Shown here: positions 7,697-17,054 of the stretch, piece by piece | How the letters are laid out: each line of letters starts with the position of its first letter | Position numbering within the stretch: the first letter of the stretch is position 1 | Source of the DNA: CAWKOH01 sp963851245 | GTDB lineage: Bacteria > Actinomycetota > Acidimicrobiia > Acidimicrobiales > Palsa-688 | Direction of reading: 5' to 3' | NCBI GenBank assembly: GCA_963851245.1 | Contig: CAWKOH010000002.1 | Span: 62,001-126,000 of the forward strand | DNA length: 64,000 nt | The notes under the pieces: generated by a model | The model's database searches: none | Seen by the model: the letters and a program-made list of their open reading frames with translations, nothing else | Told to the model about the DNA's origin: nothing | Position numbers and translations under genes: made by a program

Positions 7697-8538
7697 CAGC
7701 GACCTGGCTCGACCCCCCGGTGAGCTCGGTTCGCGACGTCGTGGCCCGGGCCCTGGCTGAAGACCTGGGCGTGTTCGGCGACCTCACGGCCGGCCTGTTG
7801 CCGCCAGGGGCTACTGTCGCCGCCTCGATCGTGGCCCGGGAGCGAGGGGTGCTGGCCGGGCGCCTGGCTGCCACCGAGACCTTCGCCGCCGTCGATGCGG
7901 GCGTGACGCTCCGCTGGGAGGTCGCCGACGGAGAACAGGTGACTGCCGGCCTGGTCCTGGCCCGGGTTGACGGCTCGCTCGCATCCGTCGTCACCGCCGA
8001 GCGCACCGCTCTGAACCTCCTTGGGCACCTTTCGGGGATCGCCAGCCTCACCAGGCGGTACGTGGACGCGGCCGGCGGCCGGGCTCGGATCCGCGACACC
8101 CGCAAGACCACCCCCGGGCTGCGCGCTTTGGAGAAAGCGGCGGTCCGGGCCGGGGGAGGGGTGAACCACCGGGGGTCTCTCTCGGACGGGATTCTCGTGA
8201 AGGACAACCACCTGTCCGGTCTCACCATTCAGGCCGCCGTCTCCGCCGCTCACCAGAGGTGGCCGGGGGTGCCATGCCAAGTCGAGTGCGACTCTTTGGA
8301 TCAGGTCAAGGACGCGTTGGTGGCCGGAGCCGACCTCGTCCTGCTGGACAACATGGACCCCGCCGCGGTGGCCGCGGCGGTCGCCGTGGTTGGCGGCCGG
8401 GTCCCGGTGGAGGTCTCAGGTCGCGTCGCCCTCGAAGACGTGGCCGGCTACGCCCAGGCGGGTGCCGATCTCATCTCGGTCGGGTCCTTGACCCATTCGG
8501 CACCGGTGTTGGACATCGGTCTCGACCTGGGGTCCTGA
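7693..8538 (+). CDS. nadC: nicotinate-nucleotide pyrophosphorylase (quinolinate phosphoribosyltransferase)
   Basis: Decarboxylates quinolinate and adds it to PRPP to give nicotinate mononucleotide. The 281-residue protein carries TAERTALNLLGHLSGIAS, IRDTRKTTPGLRALEK, the GGGVNHR motif and the EVS/D-LLDNM segments that line the active site. The ATG overlaps the nadB stop in ATGA, so the two are coupled. It is followed five bases after its stop by coaX. Confidence 0.96.
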   Translation: MTATWLDPPVSSVRDVVARALAEDLGVFGDLTAGLLPPGATVAASIVARERGVLAGRLAATETFAAVDAGVTLRWEVADGEQVTAGLVLARVDGSLASVVTAERTALNLLGHLSGIASLTRRYVDAAGGRARIRDTRKTTPGLRALEKAAVRAGGGVNHRGSLSDGILVKDNHLSGLTIQAAVSAAHQRWPGVPCQVECDSLDQVKDALVAGADLVLLDNMDPAAVAAAVAVVGGRVPVEVSGRVALEDVAGYAQAGADLISVGSLTHSAPVLDIGLDLGS

Positions 8539-8543
8539 TACCG

Positions 8544-9335
8544 ATGCTCGTCGCCATCGATGTCGGCAACACCCAGACCGTGATCGGGCTGTTCGGCCCT
8601 GGCGACGGGCCGGGCGGAAGCAGCTCCGAGCTGCTGTACCACTGGCGGATCGCCACGGTGGCGTCGCGCACCGCCGACGAGATGGCGCTCCTGCTCGACC
8701 AGCTCTTCCAGCTTCAGGGTCTCGAGCCTGAGGAGGCGATAAGCGCCATCGCGGTGGCGGCTGTCGTGCCCCGGCAGCGGACCGCCCTCCGGGAGATGAC
8801 CCAGAAGTGGTTCAAGGCCGAGACCGTGATCGTCGAGCCGGGGGTGCGCACCGGCATGCCGATCCATTACGACAACCCGAAGGAAGTGGGCGCCGATCGC
8901 ATCGCTGACGCCGTCGCCGCGTACGACCGCTACGGCGGACCGACCATAGTCGTCGACTTCGGGACCGCCACCACCTTTGAGGTCGTCTCGGAGCGGGGGG
9001 AGTACCTGGGCGGCGTCATCATCCCAGGCATCGAGATATCACTGGAGGCGCTGTTCAACCGGGCCGCCCTGCTCCCCCGGGTGGAGCTGATAGAGCCCCG
9101 AAACGTGCTCGCCAAGAACACGGTGGAGTCGGTCCAGTCGGGGATCATCTTCGGCTTCGCGGCACAGGTAGACGGTCTGTGCCGCCGGCTCGAGGACGAG
9201 GTGGGCCCGTGCACCGTCGTGGCCACCGGCGGCCTGGCCGAGCTGATCGGCCCGCACTCCACCGCCATCGAGCATCACGAGCCGTGGCTGACCTTGCAAG
9301 GTCTGCGGATCATTTTCGGTCGCAACGAGAGATGA
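8544..9335 (+). CDS. coaX: type III pantothenate kinase
   Basis: Phosphorylates pantothenate, the first step of coenzyme A synthesis, using the ASKHA fold. The N-terminal phosphate loop reads AIDVGNTQT and the catalytic region DFGTATTFEVV; a C-terminal ATGGLAELIG matches the adenosine site. I chose ATG 8544 because it places the phosphate loop at residue 4, as usual for CoaX; a longer reading frame upstream overlaps nadC and has no family resemblance. The length is 263 residues. Together with panC and panD it forms a pantothenate-to-CoA group. Confidence 0.95.
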   Translation: MLVAIDVGNTQTVIGLFGPGDGPGGSSSELLYHWRIATVASRTADEMALLLDQLFQLQGLEPEEAISAIAVAAVVPRQRTALREMTQKWFKAETVIVEPGVRTGMPIHYDNPKEVGADRIADAVAAYDRYGGPTIVVDFGTATTFEVVSERGEYLGGVIIPGIEISLEALFNRAALLPRVELIEPRNVLAKNTVESVQSGIIFGFAAQVDGLCRRLEDEVGPCTVVATGGLAELIGPHSTAIEHHEPWLTLQGLRIIFGRNER

Positions 9336-9338
9336 ACC

Positions 9339-10751
9339 GTGGCTGACATCCCCTACCGATTCGAGCGCGACGCGTCGGCGGCCGAACTGGCTAACCGTTT
9401 CGAATCGCTGGAAGCAGGCGGGGAAACCGGAGTGGTCGTGTCGGTGGCCGGCCGCCTGATGCTCCGTCGAGAGATGGGAAAGCTGGCCTTCGGCACGTTG
9501 CGCGACTCGTCGGGCGCCATCCAGCTCTTCGCCGGCCGCAACTGGACCGACGACTTCGACGGATTTGTTCATCTGTCTCTGGGCGACTGGATCGGGGCCA
9601 AAGGCGAAGTAGTGCGAACCAAGACCGGAGAGCTGTCGGTGAGGGTCGCCTCGTGGGTGCTGCTGGCGGAAGCCCGGCGGAACTTCGGCGACAAACGCCA
9701 CGGGATATCCGATGTCGATACTCGCTACCGGCAGCGCTACGTCGATCTCTGGGCCCCCAACGACGCGTCACGTCAGGTGTTCCTACTCCGCAGCCGGCTC
9801 GTTTCGTGGATCCGCCGGTGGCTGGAGGATCAGGGGTTCGTCGAGGTCGAGACCCCCGTGTTCCATCCCATACCGGGCGGGGCCCTGGCCAAGCCCTTCG
9901 TCACTCACCACAACGCTCTGGACACGGACCTGTACCTCCGGATCGCCCCCGAGCTGTACCTCAAGCGACTGGTGGTGGGGGGGTTCGAGAAGGTATTCGA
10001 GGTGGCCCGCGTCTTCCGCAATGAGGGGCTTTCGACCCGGCACAACCCCGAGTTCACGATGCTCGAGCTTTACCAGGCCTACGCCGACTACAGCGACATG
10101 ATGGACCTGATCGAGCAGATGGTCTCCGGCGTCGCCCTGGAGCTCCTCGGGACGACCGAGATCACCCACGGGGGCCGGGCCCTTTCGCTGGCCGTCCCCT
10201 GGAAACGGGCCACCATGTCGTCGCTCATCGGCGTCCACGCCGGCGTCGGGGTCGACATCGACACCCCGATCGATGAGCTGCGCCGGGTGGCGAAGGAGGT
10301 AGCCGGCCTAGACGTTCACGACTCGTGGGGCCCGGGGAAGCTCCTGCTCGAGATCTACGAGAAGACCACCGAACCCGAGCTGTGGGGCCCGATCTTCGTC
10401 ACGGACTACCCAAAGGAGGTCTCCCCCTTGTCCCGGGATCACCGCAGCCGGCCGGGACTGGTCGAGCGTTTCGAGGGCATCGTGGCCGGCCGCGAGCTGT
10501 GCAACGCCTTCAGCGAGCTCATAAGCCCGGACGACCAGCGTCAGCGGTTCCTCGAACAGGCGCAGGCCCACGCCGCCGGCGACGAGGAGGCCATGGTCGT
10601 GGACGAGGACTATCTGCGGGCCTTGGAGTACGGATTGCCGCCTACCGGCGGCATGGGGCTCGGCGTCGACCGCCTGGTGATGCTGCTGGCCGACGTTGAC
10701 GCCATACGCGACGTCATCGCCTTCCCGACGCTGCGGCCCGAGCAGACCTGA
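9339..10751 (+). CDS. lysS: lysine--tRNA ligase, class II
   Basis: Charges tRNA-Lys. The N-terminal OB-fold anticodon-binding domain (residues about 35-120) is followed by the class II catalytic core: motif 2 as FRNEGLSTRHNPEFT and motif 3 as GMGLGVDRLVML near the C-terminus. The 470-residue length is slightly short of the usual 490-500, with a short N-terminus. The GTG start is three bases after the coaX stop. Downstream is a large inverted repeat between convergent genes. Confidence 0.95.
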   Translation: MADIPYRFERDASAAELANRFESLEAGGETGVVVSVAGRLMLRREMGKLAFGTLRDSSGAIQLFAGRNWTDDFDGFVHLSLGDWIGAKGEVVRTKTGELSVRVASWVLLAEARRNFGDKRHGISDVDTRYRQRYVDLWAPNDASRQVFLLRSRLVSWIRRWLEDQGFVEVETPVFHPIPGGALAKPFVTHHNALDTDLYLRIAPELYLKRLVVGGFEKVFEVARVFRNEGLSTRHNPEFTMLELYQAYADYSDMMDLIEQMVSGVALELLGTTEITHGGRALSLAVPWKRATMSSLIGVHAGVGVDIDTPIDELRRVAKEVAGLDVHDSWGPGKLLLEIYEKTTEPELWGPIFVTDYPKEVSPLSRDHRSRPGLVERFEGIVAGRELCNAFSELISPDDQRQRFLEQAQAHAAGDEEAMVVDEDYLRALEYGLPPTGGMGLGVDRLVMLLADVDAIRDVIAFPTLRPEQT

Positions 10752-10791
10752 GACGTCGCGCTGGACAGCGGCACCCATAACGCACGAAAAC

Positions 10792-10841
10792 CCTTTGTGT
10801 CGACTAGTACACCATATACGGTGTAGTACTCGACACAAAGG
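10792..10841. terminator. large inverted repeat between convergent genes, probable bidirectional terminator
   Basis: Two 22-base arms (10792-10813 and 10820-10841) are complementary at 20 of 22 positions around a six-base centre, ATATAC. It lies between the 3' ends of lysS and the polyprenyl synthase. On the minus strand the stem is followed by GGTTTTC; on the plus strand there is no T-run. It is markedly AT-richer than its surroundings. A bidirectional terminator is the simplest reading, but the stem is longer than usual for one. Confidence 0.6.
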
Positions 10842-10921
10842 TGTTGAAAGTTGCTCATCGAGCACGCAGCCGCCCGGCCTCCCGGCCACCGCGCCGGCCG
10901 CCGGCCGCCGGCCGCCGGCCC

Positions 10922-11977
10922 CTACGGCACCTCGAGCTCGTCCAGCAGCCAGTGCCCCACGCCGCCCAGCACGCTCAACCGATCGTGTCGGGCCCTGCCG
11001 CCGGCGCCGGACCGGATCGGGTCCAGGGCGGCGTCGGCCCGGTCGGCCCAGCGGCGGGCCTCGACGATGCAGGTGGCGACGGCCGAAGTGGAGAGCACCA
11101 GGTCCCGGGCCTTCTCCCGGGCGGGGGGATCGAGAGGGGATCCCAGCAGGGCCCGAAGGTCGTCCCCCACCCCGTCGACTGCCAGGGCCCGCAGCACCGG
11201 CAGGGTGTAGGTCCCTTCCACCATGTCGTGTCCGGCCGGTTTGCCGAGGTGGCCGTCGGTGCTGGTCAGGTCGCGGATATCGTCCCAGATCTGGAAGGCC
11301 ATCCCCACGTGGCTCCCGTAGGACGTCAGGGCGTCGACCCACTCTTTGGGCGCACCGAAGGTCAAGCCGCCGATCCGGGCCGCAGTGGCCATGAGCGAGG
11401 CCGTCTTGCCGGAGATCGACGCCATATAGGCGGATTCGGGTCGGTCCGGGTTGAAGGCGTAGCGCAGCTGGCCGACCTCCCCCTCGCAGAGCCGGCCGAT
11501 GGTGCGGGCCAGTAGCCCGGCGACTTCGGTCCCGAGGGACGCGGCGATCTCCGACGCCCGGGCCAGGAGAAAGTCCCCGGCCAGGATGGCCACCAGGTTG
11601 CCCCACCTGGCGTTGACGCTTTCCACCCCGCGGCGATGCTGGGCGTCGTCCATGACGTCGTCGTGGTAGAGCGAACCCAGGTGGACCAGCTCGACGGCCA
11701 CGGCGCCTTGGACCACGTCGTCCCCGACCGCGTCGGACTCACCCGCGCAGGCCTGGGCCGACGCCACCACCAGAGCAGGGCGCAGCCGCTTGCCGCCCGC
11801 CCCGATCAGATGACCGGCCACTTCCGACAGGAACTCGTCCTGGCCCGCGACGGCTTCCGCCAGGGCGTCCTCGACCCGGCCAAGGCCTTCCTGCAGACCA
11901 GGAACATGTAGGGCAGCGACGACGTTCACTCCCGGCGAGAGTAGGCGACCTCTGCGCTCAGTAGGAAGCCGATGCAT
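10922..11977 (-). CDS. long-chain polyprenyl diphosphate synthase
   Basis: Trans-type prenyltransferase that extends farnesyl or geranylgeranyl diphosphate with isopentenyl units, probably for the menaquinone side chain. The first aspartate-rich motif is LYHDDVMDD and the second QIWDDIRD; GAGGKRLRP near the N-terminus binds diphosphate. ATG 11977 gives 351 residues; a GTG at 11929 would give 335, and no convincing ribosome-binding site distinguishes them. It is divergent from clpC. The exact chain length made cannot be read from sequence alone. Confidence 0.88.
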   Translation of the reverse strand: MHRLPTERRGRLLSPGVNVVAALHVPGLQEGLGRVEDALAEAVAGQDEFLSEVAGHLIGAGGKRLRPALVVASAQACAGESDAVGDDVVQGAVAVELVHLGSLYHDDVMDDAQHRRGVESVNARWGNLVAILAGDFLLARASEIAASLGTEVAGLLARTIGRLCEGEVGQLRYAFNPDRPESAYMASISGKTASLMATAARIGGLTFGAPKEWVDALTSYGSHVGMAFQIWDDIRDLTSTDGHLGKPAGHDMVEGTYTLPVLRALAVDGVGDDLRALLGSPLDPPAREKARDLVLSTSAVATCIVEARRWADRADAALDPIRSGAGGRARHDRLSVLGGVGHWLLDELEVP

Positions 11978-12038
11978 GCCGATGCCTGCCAGTGCCGTGA
12001 TCTCGCCACCACTGCGAACGAAGAACCCCCCGCCCGGG

Positions 12039-12044
12039 TAAGCT
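12039..12044 (+). promoter_or_regulatory. candidate -10 box for clpC
   Basis: TAAGCT lies 18 bases before the clpC ATG (12063), leaving room for a short leader that contains the strong ribosome-binding sequence GGAGGA at 12052-12057. No CtsR operator or CIRCE element is visible here. Confidence 0.35.
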
Positions 12045-12062
12045 AGGAGCCGGAGGAAGAGC

Positions 12063-14579
12063 ATGTTCGAACGTTTCACCGACCGAGCCCGAAGAGTCCT
12101 CGTCTTGGCCCAAGAGGAAGCGCGACTGCTCAACCACAACTTCATCGGCACTGAGCACATCCTGCTGGGGCTCATCCACGAGGGTGAAGGCGTGGCGGCC
12201 AAGGCCCTCGAGTCGTTGGGGATAAGCCTGGAAGCGGTCCGCGAGAAGGTGGAGGAGACCATCGGGCCGGCGGGTTCCTCGACGACCGGTTCGCCTCCGT
12301 TCACGCCCCGGGCCAAGAAGGTCCTCGAGCTGTCCCTGCGGGAGGCGTTGCAGCTCGGGCACAACTACATCGGCACCGAGCACATGCTCCTCGGTCTGGT
12401 CCGCGAGGGCGAGGGAGTCGCCGTCCAGGTGCTGGTCAGCCTGGGTGCCGACCTGTCCCGGGTTCGCCAGCAGGTCATTCAGCTTCTGTCCGGCTATCAG
12501 TCGCCGGGTGGCAAGGAAGCGGCTGGCGCCGGGGTCGGTCCGTCCTCGGGCCAGGAGGCGCCGAGTGGGTCACCCGTTCTCGACCAGTTCGGGCGCAACC
12601 TGACGCAGCTGGCTCGCGAGCGAAAGCTGGATCCCGTCATCGGCCGAGAGCGCGAGATCGAGCGGGTCATGCAGGTCCTGTCCCGCCGCACGAAGAACAA
12701 TCCGGTCCTTATCGGCGAGCCGGGCGTGGGCAAGACGGCCATCGTGGAAGGCCTGTCGCAGAAGATCGTCGCCGGTGACGTGCCCGAGACGATCAAGGGC
12801 AAGCAGCTCTACACCCTGGATCTCGGCGCCCTGGTCGCCGGGTCCCGTTACCGGGGCGATTTCGAAGAGCGCCTGAAGAAGGTGCTCAAGGAGATCCGCA
12901 CCCGCGGAGACATCATCCTTTTCATCGATGAGCTGCACACCCTCGTCGGAGCCGGGGCGGCCGAGGGCGCCATCGATGCCGCATCGATCCTCAAGCCCAT
13001 GCTGGCCCGGGGCGAGCTCCAGACCATCGGGGCCACCACCCTGGACGAATATCGCAAGCACCTGGAGAAGGACGCCGCCCTGGAGCGGCGGTTCCAGCCG
13101 ATCAAGGTGGAGCAGCCGTCCCTGCCCCACACCATCGAGATCCTCAAGGGGCTGAGGGACCGTTACGAGGCGCACCACGGTGTGACCATCACCGACCAGG
13201 CCGTGGTGGCCGCCGCCAACCTGGCCGACCGGTACATCGCCGACCGCTATCTGCCCGACAAGGCGATCGACCTCATCGACGAGGCAGGTAGCCGCCTGCG
13301 GATCCGCCGGATGGCCACCCCGGCCGACTACAAGGCCATCGAGGACGAGATCCTCAAGGTCCGGCGGGACAAGGAAGTGGCCATCGAGAAGCAGAACTTC
13401 GAGCAGGCCAAGACCCTCCGCGAGAAGGAGGAGGAGCTTCTGCAGCGCAAGGCGGCCAAGGAGCAGGAATGGCGGGCCGAGGGCGTCGACCTTTTCGATG
13501 TCGTCGACGAGGAGGTCATCGCCGAGGTCCTGGCCAACTGGACGGGCATACCCGTCTACAAGCTGACCGAGGAGGAGACCGCCAAGCTCCTTCGTATGGA
13601 GGACGAGCTGCACAAGCGGGTCATCGGCCAGCAGGACGCCATCAAGGCCGTGTCGCAGGCCATCCGGCGCACCCGTGCCGGCCTGAAGGACCCCAAGCGG
13701 CCGAGTGGATCGTTCATCTTCCTCGGGCCCTCGGGCGTCGGCAAGACCGAGACGGCCAAGACTCTGGCCGAGTTCCTCTTCGGCGACGAGGACGCCCTCA
13801 TCCAGCTGGACATGTCGGAGTACATGGAGAAGCACACCGTGAGCCGCCTGGTGGGCTCACCTCCGGGTTACGTCGGCTACGAGGAGGGCGGTCAGCTCAC
13901 CGAGTCGGTCCGGCGTAAGCCTTTCTCGGTCGTGCTCTTCGACGAGATCGAGAAGGCCCATCCCGACGTCTTCAACGCTCTGCTGCAGATCCTCGAGGAC
14001 GGCCGGCTCACCGACTCTCAGGGCCGCACCGTCGACTTCAAGAACACCGTCATCATCATGACGTCGAACCTGGGTACGGCGGATCTCCGCAAGGCGTCCG
14101 TCGGCTTCGCCAAGACCGATGAGGCCGTCACCTACGAGAAGATGAAGCAGAAGGTGCACGACGCCTTGAAGGCTCACTTCCGCCCCGAGTTCCTGAACCG
14201 GATCGACGACGTCATCGTCTTCCACGAGCTGACCAAGGACGAGGTCACCGAGATCATCGACCTCATGGTCAAGCGGCTGCGCGACCAGCTGGAGACCCAG
14301 GGCTTGGGCCTCGAGCTGACTCAGGCCGCCAAGTACTTCGTCGTCGACAAAGGTTACGACTCGACTCTCGGTGCCCGGCCGCTCCGCCGTGCCCTGCAGC
14401 GGCTGGTCGAGGATCCCCTCTCGGAGAAGATCCTCTGGAAGGAGTTCCGGGCCGGCGAGACGATAATCGTGGACGTGGAGCAGGACGCCGAACTCGGCGA
14501 GCCTGTCATCGTCTTCCGGTCCGTCGAAGGGTTCGAGCCCCCGCCGGTCGAGCTGGCCGGTGCGGGCAGCGGAGAGTAA
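12063..14579 (+). CDS. clpC: ATP-dependent Clp protease ATP-binding subunit ClpC
   Basis: Hexameric AAA+ unfoldase that feeds substrates to ClpP. Domains in order: two N-terminal Clp repeats (residues 1-145), AAA-1 with Walker A GEPGVGKT, a middle domain with a UVR-like helix (FEQAKTLREKEEELL), AAA-2 with Walker A GPSGVGKT and the C-terminal D2-small domain. The 838-residue length and MFERFTDRARR start are typical of actinobacterial ClpC. It has its own ribosome-binding site. The lipoprotein gene downstream starts 21 bases after its stop. Confidence 0.97.
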   Translation: MFERFTDRARRVLVLAQEEARLLNHNFIGTEHILLGLIHEGEGVAAKALESLGISLEAVREKVEETIGPAGSSTTGSPPFTPRAKKVLELSLREALQLGHNYIGTEHMLLGLVREGEGVAVQVLVSLGADLSRVRQQVIQLLSGYQSPGGKEAAGAGVGPSSGQEAPSGSPVLDQFGRNLTQLARERKLDPVIGREREIERVMQVLSRRTKNNPVLIGEPGVGKTAIVEGLSQKIVAGDVPETIKGKQLYTLDLGALVAGSRYRGDFEERLKKVLKEIRTRGDIILFIDELHTLVGAGAAEGAIDAASILKPMLARGELQTIGATTLDEYRKHLEKDAALERRFQPIKVEQPSLPHTIEILKGLRDRYEAHHGVTITDQAVVAAANLADRYIADRYLPDKAIDLIDEAGSRLRIRRMATPADYKAIEDEILKVRRDKEVAIEKQNFEQAKTLREKEEELLQRKAAKEQEWRAEGVDLFDVVDEEVIAEVLANWTGIPVYKLTEEETAKLLRMEDELHKRVIGQQDAIKAVSQAIRRTRAGLKDPKRPSGSFIFLGPSGVGKTETAKTLAEFLFGDEDALIQLDMSEYMEKHTVSRLVGSPPGYVGYEEGGQLTESVRRKPFSVVLFDEIEKAHPDVFNALLQILEDGRLTDSQGRTVDFKNTVIIMTSNLGTADLRKASVGFAKTDEAVTYEKMKQKVHDALKAHFRPEFLNRIDDVIVFHELTKDEVTEIIDLMVKRLRDQLETQGLGLELTQAAKYFVVDKGYDSTLGARPLRRALQRLVEDPLSEKILWKEFRAGETIIVDVEQDAELGEPVIVFRSVEGFEPPPVELAGAGSGE

Positions 14580-14600
14580 CTGCTTTCATCTCGATCGCAG

Positions 14601-15485
14601 TTGGTTCCAGCGCCTCGCCATGTCACCGCGTTAGCGGCGGTACTTCTCCTCCTCATCGCCCTTAGCGGCTGCCAGGTCAACACCACCGTCTCCGTGCACG
14701 CCGAGGCGAACGGCAGCGGCACCGTCGCGGTGAAGGTGACCCTCGACCAGTCCGCCGTTCAGGCCCTTGGTGGGCCGTCAGCACTGGCGTCCCAGCTGGA
14801 CGTAACCGACCTGCAGGCGGCCGGGTGGACCGTGAGCGGTCCGAGCCCCGGCCCCAGCTCCTCCGCGGTCATCTCGGCCAGCCACGCCTTTTCCACCCCG
14901 GCCGAAGCCAGCCAGCTCGTCGCTGACCTGGCCGGTAGCGGCCCGGCGTCGAGCCGGCCCTTTACCCTGAGCATCTCCCGCCGAAGCAGCTTCTGGCACG
15001 TGTACACGGACCTGTCCGGCACCGTCAACCTGACCTGCGGGTTGAACTGCTTCGGGGACTCGGGGCTCAAGGCATCCCTCGGCAGCCCCACCGGCTTCAA
15101 CCCGGCCCCGCTGATAGCCCGGTCCCACGAGGCCCCCGGTCAGGTTTTCTCCTTCGCCCTGAACGCTCGCCTGCCCGGCTCGGTCGCCTCCACCAACGCC
15201 TCCAGCCGCGACGGCGGCATCCTCACCTGGACACCGCAGCTGGGCCAAACCCTTGTCCTCTCGGCCACCACCCAAACGTGGAACTCGGGTCACCTGATCG
15301 CAGTCTTCGTCCTGGCCGGGATTTTCGTCCTGGCTCTCGTAGTGCTCGGCGCCATGATGTGGCGGTCGCGGCGCCGGAAGCGGCGCCGGGGCGACGATGA
15401 TGGCCCGCCCTCGGGCCGGTCCTGGCGCCGGGGCGCTCACGCCAAGCGGCGCAGCATCGCCAAGGCCGTCACAGCCCGCTCGTAG
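14601..15485 (+). CDS. LppM-like membrane-anchored lipoprotein
   Basis: A 294-residue envelope protein. The N-terminus has a signal peptide with a lipobox ending LSGC, so Cys would be lipid-modified. The middle is a Ser/Thr-rich, beta-type domain resembling the LppM/DUF3153 family of actinomycetes. A second membrane segment (about residues 235-258, LIAVFVLAGIFVLALVVLGA) precedes a strongly basic cytosolic tail (RRRKRRRG). TTG 14601 is the only start that keeps the full signal peptide. Its function is unknown. Its stop TAG lies inside the -10 box of radA. Confidence 0.7.
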   Translation: MVPAPRHVTALAAVLLLLIALSGCQVNTTVSVHAEANGSGTVAVKVTLDQSAVQALGGPSALASQLDVTDLQAAGWTVSGPSPGPSSSAVISASHAFSTPAEASQLVADLAGSGPASSRPFTLSISRRSSFWHVYTDLSGTVNLTCGLNCFGDSGLKASLGSPTGFNPAPLIARSHEAPGQVFSFALNARLPGSVASTNASSRDGGILTWTPQLGQTLVLSATTQTWNSGHLIAVFVLAGIFVLALVVLGAMMWRSRRRKRRRGDDDGPPSGRSWRRGAHAKRRSIAKAVTARS

Positions 15486-15488
15486 GGT
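15483..15488 (+). promoter_or_regulatory. candidate -10 box (TAGGGT) for leaderless radA
   Basis: TAGGGT ends six bases before the radA ATG at 15495 and includes the stop codon of the preceding gene. There is no ribosome-binding site in the gap, which fits a leaderless transcript. Confidence 0.45.
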
Positions 15489-15494
15489 GTCGGT

Positions 15495-16964
15495 ATGGCA
15501 CGCTTGCGGACGGTCCACCGTTGCACTGAGTGCGGAACCGCCTCGCCCAGATGGGCGGGTCGGTGCCCCGGCTGCGGGGAGTGGAACACCTTGGTCGAAG
15601 AGGTGGAGCAGGTCGGTGGCGTTCGCGCTGGAGCGGGCTCGGCGTCCGTGCCGGCTGCGGCCCCGGTCTTGCTGTCGGAGGTAGCCGCCGATGCCAGCAC
15701 GCCGATCCCGTCGGGCCTGCCCGAGCTGGACCGGGTTCTCGGCGGAGGATTCGTACGCGGCTCTGCCACCCTCATCGGTGGCGAGCCGGGCATAGGCAAG
15801 TCGACGCTGCTCCTGCAGGCGGCGGCCACCATGGCCCGCCGCGGGGCCCGCTGTCTTCTCGTGTGCGCCGAAGAGTCGCCGGCGCAGGTGAGACTGCGGG
15901 CTGAGCGGCTGAACGCCCTGATACCCGGCCTGTGGTTGATCGGCGAGAGCTCGATGCCGGCCATCCTGGCCGCCACTCAGGAGGTCGCCCCGGACGTAGT
16001 CGTGGTGGACTCGATCCAGACCGTCTGGGATCCCGAGCTCGAGTCCGCCCCCGGTTCGGTCGGGCAGGTCAGGGATTGCGCCCACCAGCTGGTTACCGCG
16101 GCTAAATCCGGGGGGCCCGCCGTGGTCATGGTTGGTCACGTCACCAAGGAAGGGGCGTTGGCGGGACCGCGGGTTCTCGAGCACGTGGTGGACACGGTGC
16201 TTTCCTTCGACGGAGATCGGCATCACGCCATCCGGCTGCTGCGAGCGGTGAAGCACCGTTTCGGGCCAACCGGCGAGCTGGGCCTGTTCGAGATGACCGG
16301 CTCCGGTCTGGAGGCGGTGGCCGATCCAGCCGGACTCTTCCTGGCCGACCGGCGGCCGGGCAACTGCGGATCGGTGGTCTTCCCGTCTATCGAGGGGCAC
16401 CGCCCACTTCTGGTCGAGATCCAGGCCCTCGTGGTTCCCACACCGGCGCCGAGCCCGCGGCGGTCGGTGTCGGGTTTCGATTCCGGCCGCCTTTCTCTGC
16501 TACTCGCGGTGCTCGACCGCCGGGTGGGACTCGCGTTGGGCAACCACGAGGTCTACGTCTCCGTCGTAGGTGGGGTCAGGGTGACCGATCCCGGGGCCGA
16601 TCTGGCCGTCTGCCTGGCCCTGGCCTCGGCGATCACGCGGCGGCCCGTCGACGACGACCTCGTGGTTCTGGGGGAGGTCGGCCTGGGGGGAGAGGTGCGC
16701 CAGGTGGCGCAGACGCCGCCGCGGTTGGCCGAGGCCGCCCGTCTCGGGTTCACACGGGCTCTGATCCCCACCCGGGCGCCCGGCTGCGCTGACCTGTCCG
16801 TGCGGCGGGTGACGACCCTCTTCGATGCCCTCGAGCGCGACCTGGGCCCGGCGTCCGCCCCTCCGAAACTGCGTCTGGTGGGTGCTACGGCTGGTGTCGC
16901 CCCGGGTGTCGTCGCTGGTTCGACAGCCGTCGGCGGAGGTGGACAAACCGGCGCCCGAGGCTGA
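15495..16964 (+). CDS. radA: DNA repair protein RadA
   Basis: RecA-like branch-migration ATPase that helps process recombination intermediates. An N-terminal C4 zinc finger (Cys10, Cys13, Cys24, Cys27) is followed by the ATPase core with Walker A GGEPGIGKST, the RadA-specific KHRFG motif and a C-terminal Lon-like domain (VGGVRVTDPGADLAVCLALAS). The 489 residues end in a short Gly/Ala tail. It is followed by disA, the common radA-disA pairing in which the c-di-AMP cyclase monitors branched DNA. Confidence 0.96.
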   Translation: MARLRTVHRCTECGTASPRWAGRCPGCGEWNTLVEEVEQVGGVRAGAGSASVPAAAPVLLSEVAADASTPIPSGLPELDRVLGGGFVRGSATLIGGEPGIGKSTLLLQAAATMARRGARCLLVCAEESPAQVRLRAERLNALIPGLWLIGESSMPAILAATQEVAPDVVVVDSIQTVWDPELESAPGSVGQVRDCAHQLVTAAKSGGPAVVMVGHVTKEGALAGPRVLEHVVDTVLSFDGDRHHAIRLLRAVKHRFGPTGELGLFEMTGSGLEAVADPAGLFLADRRPGNCGSVVFPSIEGHRPLLVEIQALVVPTPAPSPRRSVSGFDSGRLSLLLAVLDRRVGLALGNHEVYVSVVGGVRVTDPGADLAVCLALASAITRRPVDDDLVVLGEVGLGGEVRQVAQTPPRLAEAARLGFTRALIPTRAPGCADLSVRRVTTLFDALERDLGPASAPPKLRLVGATAGVAPGVVAGSTAVGGGGQTGARG

Positions 16965-17041
16965 CAAAGCGGCGCTCGAAGGCCCGCGAAACCCCACGCC
17001 CGCGCCCCGCGGTCCCGCTCGTTGGCGCCGACCTACTCCTG

Positions 17042-17047
17042 TAGGAT
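17042..17047 (+). promoter_or_regulatory. candidate -10 box (TAGGAT) for leaderless disA
   Basis: TAGGAT ends seven bases before GTG 17055. The spacing fits transcription starting at the start codon, and supports 17055 over the upstream TTG at 17022, which would lie before the box. Confidence 0.5.
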
Positions 17048-17054
17048 CGGGGCA

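Noticed and set aside
10806..10827. Possible NrdR box in the centre of the lysS hairpin
   Set aside because: The inner palindrome matches only part of the consensus, there is no second box and no ribonucleotide reductase gene nearby.
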